NCBI GenBank assembly: GCA_028583605.1
Contig: CM053326.1
Coordinates: 349,912-413,911 of the forward strand
From: Dastarcus helophoroides
Lineage: Eukaryota > Arthropoda > Insecta > Coleoptera > Bothrideridae
Reading direction: 5' to 3'
DNA length: 64,000 nucleotides
How positions within the stretch are numbered: the first letter of the stretch is position 1; every line of letters begins with the position of its first letter. The notes beneath the pieces are model-generated. The model saw nothing but the letters and a program-made list of their open reading frames with translations. It made no database searches and was not told the origin of the DNA. The translations under genes were made by a program, and so were the position numbers. Below, in pieces: positions 32,098 through 41,915 of the stretch.

Positions 32098-33330
32098 TTT
32101 TGCCGAATTTTAAAATTCGAAATTTGAAAAAAAACCGAATTTCGTGAAATAAGTCCAAATTTGTAGAAAATAAATAAAAGTTTAAATATTTAGTAAAAGT
32201 CAATATTTGTGTAAAATGTCTAAATTTGGAAAAAGGACGAATTTTTAGAAGAATATAAAAATTTCGAGAGAAATGTTGAACAATTGAAGGTCAAAATTTC
32301 CCAGAGAAATCGAAATTTTGAGATTAAATCACACATTTTAAAAATATGAAGATAAATTTCGTAGAAAAAATCACAGTTTGCCGAAACAATAAAATGTCGG
32401 ATTTTAAAAGTCGAAATTTGGAAAAAAACCGAATTTCGTGAAATAAGTCCAAATTTGTAGAAAAAAAAAACAGTTTAATTATTTAGTAAAAGTCAGTATT
32501 CGTATAAAATGTCTAAATTTGGAAAAAGGACGAATTTTTTAAAGAATATAGAAATTTCGAGAGAAATGTTGAAGAGTTGAAGGTCAAAATTTCCCAGAGA
32601 AATCGAAATTTTGAGATTAAATCACACATTTTGAAAATATGAAGATAAATTTCGTAGAAAAAATCGCAGTTTGCAGAAACAATAAAATGTCGAATTTTAA
32701 AAGTCGAAATTTGGAAAAAACCGAAATTTGTGAAATAAGTCCAAATCTGTAGAAAATAAGTAAAAGTTTAAATGTTTAGTAAAACTCAGTATTTGTGTAA
32801 AATGGCTAAATTTGGAAAAAGGACGAATTTTTAGAAGAATATGGAGATTTCGAGAGAAATGTTGAAGAGTTGAAGGTCAAAATTTCCCAGAGAAATCGAA
32901 ATTTTGAGATTAAATCACACATTTTGAAAATATGAAGATAAATTGCAGTTTGCAGAATAATAATAAAATAATAATAAAATGTCGAATATTAAAAGTCGAA
33001 GTTTCAAAAAAAAAACAGAATTTGGGGAAAAAAATCCAAATTTGTGAAAATAAATAAAAACTTAAATGTTTAACAAAAGTCTATTATGGGGAAAATGCCG
33101 AAATTTGGTAAAAGGATGAATTTTAAAAAGAATGTAGAAAGTTCTAGAAAAAAACCGCAATTTAGAACAAAGTCGAAAAAAATGTAATTTTGGGAACAAG
33201 GGAAATTTGAGAATAGATGTAAATTTCGAAGAAATAAAAATTTAAGAAAAGGGACAAAATCTTTAAAAACTATTTCACGCAATATCTCCAATTACTTCAA
33301 ATTTTTACGTTTTTTTTTTATTAAAAACTC
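32098..33330. repeat. Three 293-bp tandem units in an AT-rich array
   Basis: Starts of the units at about 32111, 32406 and 32699 (spacing 292-295 bp), each with GGAAAAAGGACGAATTTTT, GAGAGAAATGTTGAA and AAATTTCCCAGAGAAATCGA. A fourth, diverged unit follows from about 32991. The array is A-rich on the plus strand. Confidence 0.9.
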
Positions 33331-34190
33331 GACGAAAAATAAATTTTTAAGAAATAAGTCAAATCTTCCAGTAAGTTGAAGTAGAAAAAAATAAACATTT
33401 TCACAAATTGTCGAGTTTTGAGAAGAAAAGAAGATTTGGGATATAAGTCTAATTTTAGGAACAAAATAGATATTAATAAAGAAGACAATATAAAGAAGAG
33501 TTAAAATAGTCGAAATTGCGAAAGAGAAAAGGCAAATTTGGAAGCAATAGTTTAAATTTTGTGTAATAAAAGATGTTTTTAGGCTGAATATATTTTCGTT
33601 CGAGATGTCATAGGGGTCTCTCCCTGTCCCATATTTTGTTTGATTTATCTGATTTAATTTGAAAATAAAATGTAAAATCAGAAATACAATATTGTAGTCT
33701 TTAAAATCCACGAAATTAATTTTTTTATTGCGGCTGGCTCGGCTTTAAATGGTTGTCGACCCGTGTTCTAGACCAACCATTTTTACTTGGGGATCAAGAA
33801 CACATGTTCGAAATAGTCACGAAACAATCAGAATCAATTCATGAAAATAACAGAACTGGAGTGGATATAATCAATAACCTTATAACGACTTTGACATTCA
33901 ATATAACACCTGTTAAGATTTTATGAACTCAGTTTCATTTGCTTATAACAAAATTACAGTTCGACTTATTTTATTGTTTTTTAAAGTTTTGTGGAAAATT
34001 ATAATAATGCGGTAATGCTTAGACACGTCGTTAAAAATAACATTGCAAACATTTAAAATAAAAGTACCTTCTACTAGCAAACAAATCCAATATTAAATAA
34101 TTGATCTTCTAAGCACAGCTCTAATTGAAGCTTTAAACGAGAATTCGGATTAGACCAAATGCTCGCAAGAGTCTGGGATCCATGAAGCTT
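33331..34190. other. AT-rich stretch with an inverted repeat copy
   Basis: 33595-33745 is the inverted counterpart of 28995-29155. 34150-34197 is homologous to the complement of 53690-53735 and forms the left flank of the LTR that follows. Short ORFs here are compositional. Confidence 0.5.
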
Positions 34191-34197
34191 GTTAGCT

Positions 34198-34576
34198 TGT
34201 AACGCAATGTAAATAGATGGAACAGAATTTAGAACAGAATTGTAGAATTTAGTAAATAAAAAAAAGTTTCTAGAAGTATCTGATAAGGGGAAAGCGGCCG
34301 CGATAGCGAAACAAATGGCAGATAAGCGTTCCAGAAATTTCGGCAAACGATAAGCCTTATCTGCCGAAAAGTTCTAGAAGCCGGGAGCCAAAACTATATA
34401 AGGCGGTCAGCTTTCCCTCAAGTCAGTCAGTTAGAGTCAGTGTAATTAGTGAGTTAGTTAAAGTCAATAATAAGTAAGTTAATTGTTTAATTGAGGTGAT
34501 CCATAATTAGTTTAGTAATAAAGTGGGTATAATCCATCACGTGTAATCAATTCGAACCGATAAGTCCGTAACCCGA
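34198..34576 (+). mobile_element. Solo LTR (HSE-LTR family)
   Basis: Begins TGTAACGCAATG; TTCTAGAA at 34268-34275, TTCCAGAAATTTC at 34329-34341, TTCTAGAA at 34372-34379, TATATAAG at about 34397, TCAGTCAGTTAG and AATAAAG follow in order. The end reads CCGTAAC but the last bases differ from other copies, and the right border is uncertain by about 13 bp. The flanks are continuous with an uninterrupted relative at 53.6-53.7 kb, which confirms a secondary insertion. Confidence 0.85.
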
Positions 34577-35274
34577 TAAGCCAATAACAACGGCTTAAAC
34601 AATCTACTAGGTATAACCGCCGACGATGCCGAAAAGCGAAATCAAGAGCAGTCATTTCATATTTATAGAAACATCATGGAAATTTTTAATATTTGTTGTA
34701 CTTATTCCTTCATAGAGATTTAGTAGTTATGAAAATCCAATATTAGTTAAAGTTAAACTTCAAAGCATAATGGAATTTTGGAGTTTTCAATTTATTCCAG
34801 AAATTGTTCTAATCATCGTAACTTATGAATATAAAAGCTGATGCAAAAAAAGCTTTTATTAAAGTTCACACATGAGTGTGCTTAAAATTAATCTATGCAT
34901 AAAGGGCCGAATTATGAGCGAAATTGCACCACAAAGAACGAACAGCAGCAGCGGAGACTCTACTTCAAAGTTCCGCTCTCAATTTTACTTTATGCGGGAG
35001 CTAAGCCCTTCAATAATATATTAACCATTTTCCGACGAAATGCGATTTTCCCCGCAAGCGTTCCGTCGAGCTAAGGAATAATTCCATCGGTTTATATAAA
35101 TTTAATATGTTTAATATTGATCACCGAGTTTCCATTACTTTTTTAATTTCACAAAATTGAAAATTTTTTAAACATGGCACATATCATTTAATCAAGTAAG
35201 TAATTATTGCATTTGGAAAAAAGGTTACGATTTATTTAAAGCGTTGTTTTTAAAACGAATAGTCATGACTTTTC
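34577..35274. other. Right LTR flank and unassigned stretch
   Basis: 34577-34625 continues the sequence interrupted by the LTR (GGTATAACCGCCGACGATGC; compare 53655-53675 complement). The rest is unassigned. Confidence 0.45.
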
Positions 35275-35628
35275 TAATGCATGCAGCCCTCAGGTCTGTA
35301 TAGTTAATCATAGGTAGCTGCACTACCAACAGTTGAAACACTGCCACCTAGCGAAGCGGTTGCTCTCTAGGAAAGTTCCCAGAAGACAAGGATTCTAATG
35401 CACAGACCAATAGGTTTGAACATTTATTAGATTCGAAGTTTGGAAACCAAAAACCGGTTTCGATCTTGTTAGATCTTCTTAGATCTTCTGAGAAATTGTT
35501 CCTAGAGAGCAACCGCTTCGCTAGGTGGCAGTGTTTCAACTGTTGGTAGTTCAGCTACCTATGATTCACTATACACGCCGCCTGGAGGGCTGCATGAATT
35601 TGTAGTCTAGGTTGCATTCTACTTGCAT
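35275..35628. repeat. DIM repeat, inverted dimer
   Basis: A minus-oriented unit from about 35290 meets a plus-oriented unit at about 35490, both carrying the GAGCAACCGCTTCGCTAGG block or its complement (AGCGAAGCGGTTGCTCTCTA). The second unit ends GTTGCATTCTACTTGCAT. Confidence 0.85.
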
Positions 35629-36115
35629 ACGACATTGTTGGCGATGGCCATAGTTTCTCTATGGACCAATAGGTGGTAGCACTAAGAAGTCACACGCTTG
35701 ACGTCTGTGAATTCTTTAGTACTTACTTGTCGGAACATTTGTTAGCATTCGAGTTGAATATACCAAACTGACGAGATCTAACAAGATTGAAACAGGTCTT
35801 TGGTTTCCAAACTTCGAATCTAATAAATGTTCAAACCTGGTCTGTGCATTAGAATCCTTGTCTTCTGAGAAATTGTTCCTAGAGAGATCGAAACTGGCCT
35901 TTGGTTTCCAAACTTCGTATCTAATAAATGTTCAAACCTATTGGCCCTGTACATTAGAATCCTTGTCTTCTGGGAACTTTCCTAGAGAGCAACCGCTTCG
36001 TTAGGTGGCAGTGTTTCAACTGTTGGTAGTTCAGCTACCTATGATTCACTATACACGCCGCCTGGAAAACTGCATGAATTTGTAGTCTAGGTTGCATTCT
36101 ACTTGCATATGACTT
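35629..36115 (+). repeat. DIM repeat, full unit with internal duplication
   Basis: Follows the preceding unit head to tail, sharing the TGCAT junction. Starts ACGACATTGTTGGCGATGGC and ends TTGCATTCTACTTGCATATG. Part of the unit (CCAAACTTCG-ATCTAATAAA to CTTGTCTTCTGGGA) is present twice, at 35810 and 35915. Confidence 0.85.
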
Positions 36116-36476
36116 TTTTTTATCATAAAAATTATTTTAATTGATAAGTGATTTTTCCAATTAATTCTAACGAACATCCAAACAAGCTCCCACACAAGAA
36201 ACAGAATGCAATAATCTAATATTCAGAAGGTGGTATACTGGAGCGTTTAGTCGTCCGAGGTAGTATCACCCCACGTGTCACTAGAAGGCGGTGACACGTG
36301 AGTCGGTTTCTGTTATTGTTCTTTCTTCATCCTGTTCTTGGCCTTATTTTTTTTTTCATCTCCTTTGATTTTTTCTTGTAATTACTAAAAACAAAATAAT
36401 GGACTCTCTTCGTGGAAAAAATTCCGGACGTAAATTACCCTCCGTTTGGACGTCCGGGTGGAGAATATGCGAGGGA
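36116..36476. other. Spacer with a CACGTG hairpin
   Basis: CACGTGTCAC (36272-36281) and GTGACACGTG (36291-36300) form a perfect 10-bp stem with a 9-base loop; each arm contains an E-box CACGTG. Otherwise unassigned. Confidence 0.5.
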
Positions 36477-37015
36477 TATGGATAACGAAGGCTTCCATTG
36501 GCCAGAGTCAAGTACAGGATATACTTCTTCCGGTATTGGACCGTGTCAAAGAACTACTAAAAGTGTTCGACGTTTCGCCCACCATCCTATGGGGCTTCTT
36601 CAGGAACAAAGAAAAGAAAAAATAAATAAAAAGAGGAATATGAGGGAATATGCAAAAATGAAAGAATGAAAAGGCCAATTTCAAAACATCAGAGCACGGT
36701 AGCTCAGTATGTCCACCATACCAGAGGGGAAACTCTTCTGAATTTAAAATTGATACAAAGGATAAGAAAGTTCAGACAGAAAAGCACGTTAACTTAGTAT
36801 GTCCACCAGAGGCGAAACTCTTCTGACAGGAAAGAGGGAAAGGGAAACTTTATATGAAAAGGCCAATTTCAAAACATCAGAGCACGGTAGCTCAATATGT
36901 CCACCATACCAGAGGGGAAACTCTTCTGAATTTAAAATTGGTACAAAGGATAAAAAAGTTTAGACAGAAGAGCACGGTAACTCAGTATTTCCACCATACC
37001 AGCAGTAGTATGCGA
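36477..37015 (-). repeat. Penelope-like terminal repeat with 189-bp tandem units
   Basis: On the minus strand: GTTCCTGAAGAAGCCCC, a short loop, GGGCGAAACGTCGAACACTT and AGTAGTTCTTTGACACGGTC. The unit GAAAAGGCCAATTTCAAAAC is repeated at 36667 and 36856 (period 189). The inverted counterpart is at 62955-63230. A GAAGAAGC...GGGCGAAACGTC signature recurs in Penelope-like retroelement ends in many animals; that identification is from memory and tentative. No RT domain is present. Confidence 0.55.
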
Positions 37016-37079
37016 GGGAGTTCAAAATGATGAAAAATTCTAATGTGTCATGGAATAGGTGTCTGAAATAATTCATCCA

Positions 37080-38133
37080 AAATTCAGTTTTATAACATTC
37101 GGGGGCTCAACTCAAATCTAATCCTGGTTCATCAACACCTTCAAAATTCAAGACCTCATGTGCTGTCTCTAAAAAAAGCCCAAGTCTCCCCATCTATCAA
37201 TATGGTCCACTTGCTTTGCCCTAATTACGACTTGCACACAAAATTTCGACACAAGAGAGGAATTTGTGCTTTTACACGAAGTCTTGTCAACGAGAAGAAG
37301 CATTGGAATCTGCTGATCATGATGTGATTTGGCTGAAAATCTGCTCCAAAAGCGAAGTAATATTCATTTGTTCGCTTATCCGTCTCCAAACGATCCCTCA
37401 TACAGACAGCTCTTCTCTTACCTCTTCGTAACCTTCGATGACCTACAGACGAATTATCCAAATGCTGAGATTGTCTTTGTCGATGACTTCAACGTACACA
37501 CCTTCCCCTGGTTGAGTTTTCTTCTTGAACTCACGACGCGGGAAGGACGGCAGAAGCTTTCTTCATTTGTGGACTGTCGCAATTGGTTGAGAAACCCACA
37601 ACAATTCCTAATGTACTGTTCCATGTTCCTAACTCGACCTTTTCCTTACAAAATCTCCAAATTCGTATGAAATCACTGTGACATCACCATTTGGAAATTC
37701 CGATCACAAGTTTATAGCAGCCTCTCGCTCGTTTCATATACCACCTTCATCTCAGCCTCTCGCTCGCTTCATATACCACCCCTCATCTCAGACACAGCCC
37801 TGTAGTGTATAGCACTTTAACTCTGCAAACTGGGAAGAATTAAGAGACTTCTTTGCATCTTTTCCATGGCAAGAAGTTTGCTTTAACTCAGAAAACCCTT
37901 CTCAGTCGCCGAATCCATCACGGAGACTATCCTGATTGGTATGGAATGCTCATTTTCCTATTCCCAAAAGAAGTCTGCCTACAGTAAATCAGTCCCGTAG
38001 GGTTTAGCACATAAACTCTGCTAACTGGGAAGAACTAACTTTGCATCTTTCCCATGGCAAGCAGTTTGCTTTAACTCGGAAAATCCTCCCTCAGTCGCCG
38101 ACTCCATCACTGAAATTATTCTGATTGGTGTGG
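37080..38133 (+). pseudogene. LINE-B APE-type endonuclease remnant
   Basis: Translation over frames: YNIRGLNSNL...LSLKKAQ (the NIRGL/N.L...L.ETQ start of a LINE endonuclease, with the Glu lost), then at 37370 FAYPSPNDPSYRQLFSYLFV, then IVFVDDFNVHTFPWLSF (the GDFN.H block, with Gly to Asp), then NSANWEELRDFFASFPWQE-like repeats. The enzyme would nick target DNA for reverse transcription. The C-terminal NSANWEEL segment is tandemly repeated at 37800-37990 and 37995-38133 and again after the composite hAT element. Many frameshifts. Confidence 0.75.
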
Positions 38134-38295
38134 AATCCTCACAGTGGCGGCTGGTGACTTTTAGACAGGGGGTGCGCAGATGCAAAAATATTAGTACTTA
38201 AGAGTTTAGGTTACTTCAGTGTCATAGCAAGATATTAAATTTAAGAGAAACAAAAGTGACACAAAAGATGTGATATTTAATAGTATTTTTACGGA

Positions 38296-38806
38296 ACGAG
38301 CTTACCATTTGAACCATTGTTAGAGGTATTCCAAACTGGTGCATCTTGTAGATCAATCCTAGGTGCCAAACTGTGTCAAATGCCTTGGAGATATCGAAGA
38401 AAATAGCTCCCACTACTTGGTTCCAGTTCATGCGTTGAGTGATTGTTTCAACCACTCTCAGCAGTTGGTCTGAGGTAGAGTGCATAGGTTGGAACCCAAA
38501 TTGTTTCTTAGGAATTATGTCGCGATCGCTGATGATATTCTGCAGACGTTTTCTTAAAATCCTTTCCACCACCTTACCCAAATTGGATAAGAGGCTGATT
38601 GGCTTGTACTTTTGGGAAAATTTTCCATCCTTACCTGGCTTAGGAATGAAGATAACGTTTGCAGTTTTCCATCTTGTTGGAAAATACCGGAATTTAAACA
38701 TGGAATTGACTATTGCTCCAAAGTATTTGACAGCTTGATCCGGACTGCCTCTGGTTTGTCCTCCGAGGCCTTTTATTGGGAAGCGATTGTCATTAAGATT
38801 CAATTT
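38296..38806 (-). pseudogene. LINE-A RT fragment inside the composite
   Basis: One open frame from MNLNDNRFPIKGLGG through SPDQAVKYFGAIVNSMFKFR, KTANVIFIPKPGKDGKFSQK and YKPISLLSNLGKVVERI to FFDISKAFDTVWHLGL (motif A) and MVSSF, where it is cut by the hAT left end. It therefore covers RT blocks 0 to A/B of a Jockey-like LINE. It keeps the frame where its source at 43.3 kb has lost it. Confidence 0.9.
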
Positions 38807-39129
38807 ACCATCCCAACGAATTATATTCTTAGAAGGAATGCAATTATCGGCTGTTGTCTATCTCATTTGCAGTTCCATTAAAATGAAACGCAATTAGGAC
38901 AGTTGATGGTAAACGTCTACTAAACATTCGGGCTGTAATGGACCCAGGGACAAAAGCTTTGAGCAAATATCCCAGGCTCGACATTACTCACCTTTTGTCC
39001 ATCCTAATTGCATGTTTCATGATAAGGAAAAGCACTTAAGACGACAAACATCCTCTTATTCATTGGGGTGTAATTATCTTATCACTTTAGTGAATACTTC
39101 AATTTCTGCCTAGCGATTTTTTTTTCTAC

Positions 39130-39811
39130 CGTTAAGCGTCGTCAAAAAGATGAATATACGGTATAACTTCCAAGGAAAAGGCTGACCTGCTAGCCTTAAT
39201 GTTTGCTGAAAATTTCAAACTTGATTCTCGAAACTCAGAACCACTTATTCTTCCGAAGGTTGGCACCTTGATGTCTGGAGTCGTTTTCAGACAACGCACA
39301 GTCAGGAAGATTCTCCTCGAGCTCGACACCTTGAAAGCTTCTAGCCTTGATGACATCCCCGCGCTTTTGTTCCTAAAAGTGCACTCCAGACTTGACTCCT
39401 ATCCCAAAGAAATTGCTCACACTCTCTTACAACTAATTTTCTCTAACATCTGGAAATCCGCTAGGGTGCAGCCTGTCCCTAAAAGGTAAAAAGGAAATCT
39501 GGCTAACAACTATCGCCCTATATCGTTGTTACCAGTTATATTTAAAGTGATTATCAACGTCGAGATTCTCAAATATCTGTAGCATAATAGAATCATCTCG
39601 AACTGCCTGTCCGAGATGATGAAAATGTATATCTCCTATTCTTCCTAAGGCTGGCACTCGGTGCCTGAAGTTGTTTCCAGACAACGTACACTCAGGAAAA
39701 TTCTCCTCGAGTTCGACCCATCGAAAGCTTCTGGTCTTGATGGCATCCCCGCCATTGTTTCTAAAAAGTCCGCTCCAGATTTGAATTCTGTCCCAAGCAA
39801 ATTGTTCACAC
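39130..39811 (+). pseudogene. LINE-B RT N-terminal region inside the composite
   Basis: Gives MFAENFKLDSRNSEPL, VRKILLELDTLKASSLDDIP (the KA.G.DGIP block), IFSNIWKSARVQPVPKR, NNYRPISLLPVIFKV. A second partial copy of the same region follows from about 39640 (TLRKILLEFDPSKASGLDGI), an internal duplication that is also present in the 44-kb source. It ends at the GTTCACAC hAT target site. Confidence 0.85.
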
Positions 39812-40781
39812 CGGTGGCGGCTGGTGACTTTTTGACAGGGTGTGCGCAGATGCAAAAATATTAGTAGTTAAGAGTTTAGGTGACTCCAGTGCCATAGCAA
39901 GGTATTAAATTTAAGAGAAACAAATGTGATACAAAAGGTGTGATATTTAATAGTATTTTTACGAATTAAATTTTTAATTAACATCTTATAACGCCCAAAA
40001 TATTTTTGGGTTATCATCTCTAAATTATTTTCATCGAGTACAAAAAAAAAATATCATATTCTGAGCCATTTCATGAAAACTGGATTTGAAAATAAAATAT
40101 ATTTTATTACAAGGTTCTAATTAAACTCTACAAAAACACCAAAAAAATATGTTTTAAAACAAAATCCGCTCTACGATCTTTTAAAGAAATAAAGTCTTCA
40201 TTACTTTCTCATCAAAATTGTTTAAATCCAAATCTATAAATGAATAATTAGACCCTAGATTGGGTACTGCTATCTCTTTGTGAATAGCGGTACTATTGGC
40301 AGTTAGGCCTGTAAGCGGCACAATTAACAATCGCAATCAGATCAGCCGGGACCTACGCATTTAGCATCATAAACGTAAATACACACTCCAAACTCTGACT
40401 CGTACTCATCATTTGGCAATATCGCACATGCGCGGAGCGGCGTACCCCGGGCTAGCTTTGGTATTCTGTAGTTTATTTCTCCGTATCCCGTGAAAACCGT
40501 AGATAGGCATCGCACGACACCATCGCTAGATGCATATTTCTGCGGGCACCAACTTATTTAAATTTCCTTATAATATTTAATATGTATAACGGATTCAAAC
40601 GTTGGTGTATTTTATTCCAAATCATTCACAAGTATTATGGGTTAATTAGTATGTAATTATTTTGTGTTTTAAAATGTGATAAATCCAAGGTTTTTACATT
40701 AAACAGAAAAGAATATATCGCTTATTTCACGAGGAGCGCGCGCTCTTGCGCTCTTTAAGACCAGCCGCCACTCAATCCTCA

Positions 40782-41345
40782 ATCCTCCACTCCCAAAAGA
40801 AGTCTCCAAGGAGTCTTGTAGGGTTTGGTACTTTAACTCTGCCAACTGGGACAAACTAAGAGACTAAGAGACATCCTTTCCATGGCAAGAAGTCTGCTTT
40901 AACTCAGAAAACCCTTCTCAGTCGCCGAATCAATCACGCAGACTATCCTGGTTGGTATGGAATGCTCATTTCCCTATTTTTAAAAAAAGGCTGCCTCCAG
41001 TACATCATGATTTAGCAAGAAATGTTCTTGGGCTATCTCCTACAAAAATCGCGCATCGTCTTTGGCGAAGTAATTCCTCAGAGACTCGACCCACTTTTGT
41101 AGATGCACGTAGTCTGCTGTAACTCAAACAACCCTTCCTTAGTAGCCGAATCCATCACTGAAACTATCCTGGTTGGTATGGAATGCTCAATTCCCCATTC
41201 CTAAAAGAAGTCAGCCACCAATATAACTTGGTTCAACAAAAAATGTGCTCGGCCTGTCTTCCTCAAAAATCGCGCATACTGTCGTTGGAGAAATAATCCC
41301 TCAATCGAGACTCGAACCACATTTACGTAGGGAACGAGCTACCAC
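40782..41345 (+). pseudogene. LINE-B endonuclease C-terminus, repeated units 3 and 4
   Basis: Continues the LINE interrupted by the composite. Two further copies of the NSANWDKL...CFNSENPSQSPNQSR region (40815-41000 and 41090-41300), each ending in a TATCCTGGTTGGTATGGAAT block. Frameshifted. With the two units before the composite this makes four tandem copies of ~190-250 bp. Confidence 0.7.
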
Positions 41346-41915
41346 TAGCATCCTTAAGTGGTTGTGTTTCGAGTTGGGTTCGAGGGTTGTATGGTGACCG
41401 TGGGACAGTTGTTAAAAAGGACGCGAAAAACGAAGACGAATTTTTAAGACGTTGATGAACACAATTTTTATATTTAGTTATTCATATCTTCTTTTATATT
41501 TTAGTTTAATATATTTTCTATTTTAAAACGCACTCAGTTATTTTTCCAAAACCTACCTTTATAAATGCACGAATTTTTATTATTGATGAGGCAAAAAGTG
41601 ACTTCGATTCTTAAGTGTACCAGAAGCTTTTCGACCGTCTAAACGATTTCAGATCCAGGTGCAGAGTCGATTGGAAAGAATTCAACATCTTTAAATATTC
41701 TGTCATTATTCGATGACATAAACAATATTGCGACTACTTCTGATACCGGGGCCGCGTAAATTTGGTAAAAATAAAATTTTAAAAAAAATCGAAATAGTTT
41801 TTTAGTCTGAAAGTCTATAGCACTGCTGTTCACCGTCGGTTCAAAAATCACTAGGCAAAACTATCGGGAAAGGCTAGGCCTTTTGTGTCTGACACGAGAC
41901 TGCCTCTGTTTTTTT
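41346..41915. other. Unassigned stretch before LINE-A
   Basis: A minus ORF of 70 codons (41639-41851) without known motif. Ends in a T run (41907-41921) that is the poly(A) tail of the minus-strand LINE-A. Confidence 0.4.

Larger units (their letters stand above)
38142..40773. mobile_element. Composite hAT-n1 element carrying copied LINE sequence
   Basis: Flanked by the perfect 8-bp direct repeat AATCCTCA (38134-38141 and 40774-40781), the hallmark of hAT insertion. It starts CAGTGGCGGCTGGTGACTTT and ends ACCAGCCGCCACTC. Internally: a 153-bp hAT left end (38142-38294), LINE-A RT (minus), an unassigned 250-bp link, LINE-B RT (plus), then a second hAT left end from 39812 that continues to the single right end. 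Removing the insert and one repeat gives a gap-free match to the LINE-B endonuclease relative at 37955-37983. The piece 38295-40045 is a copy of 42997-44757. Confidence 0.85.

Noticed and set aside
34074..34346. 90-codon minus ORF
   Set aside because: More than half of it is antisense to the LTR; the same phrase recurs with other LTR copies.
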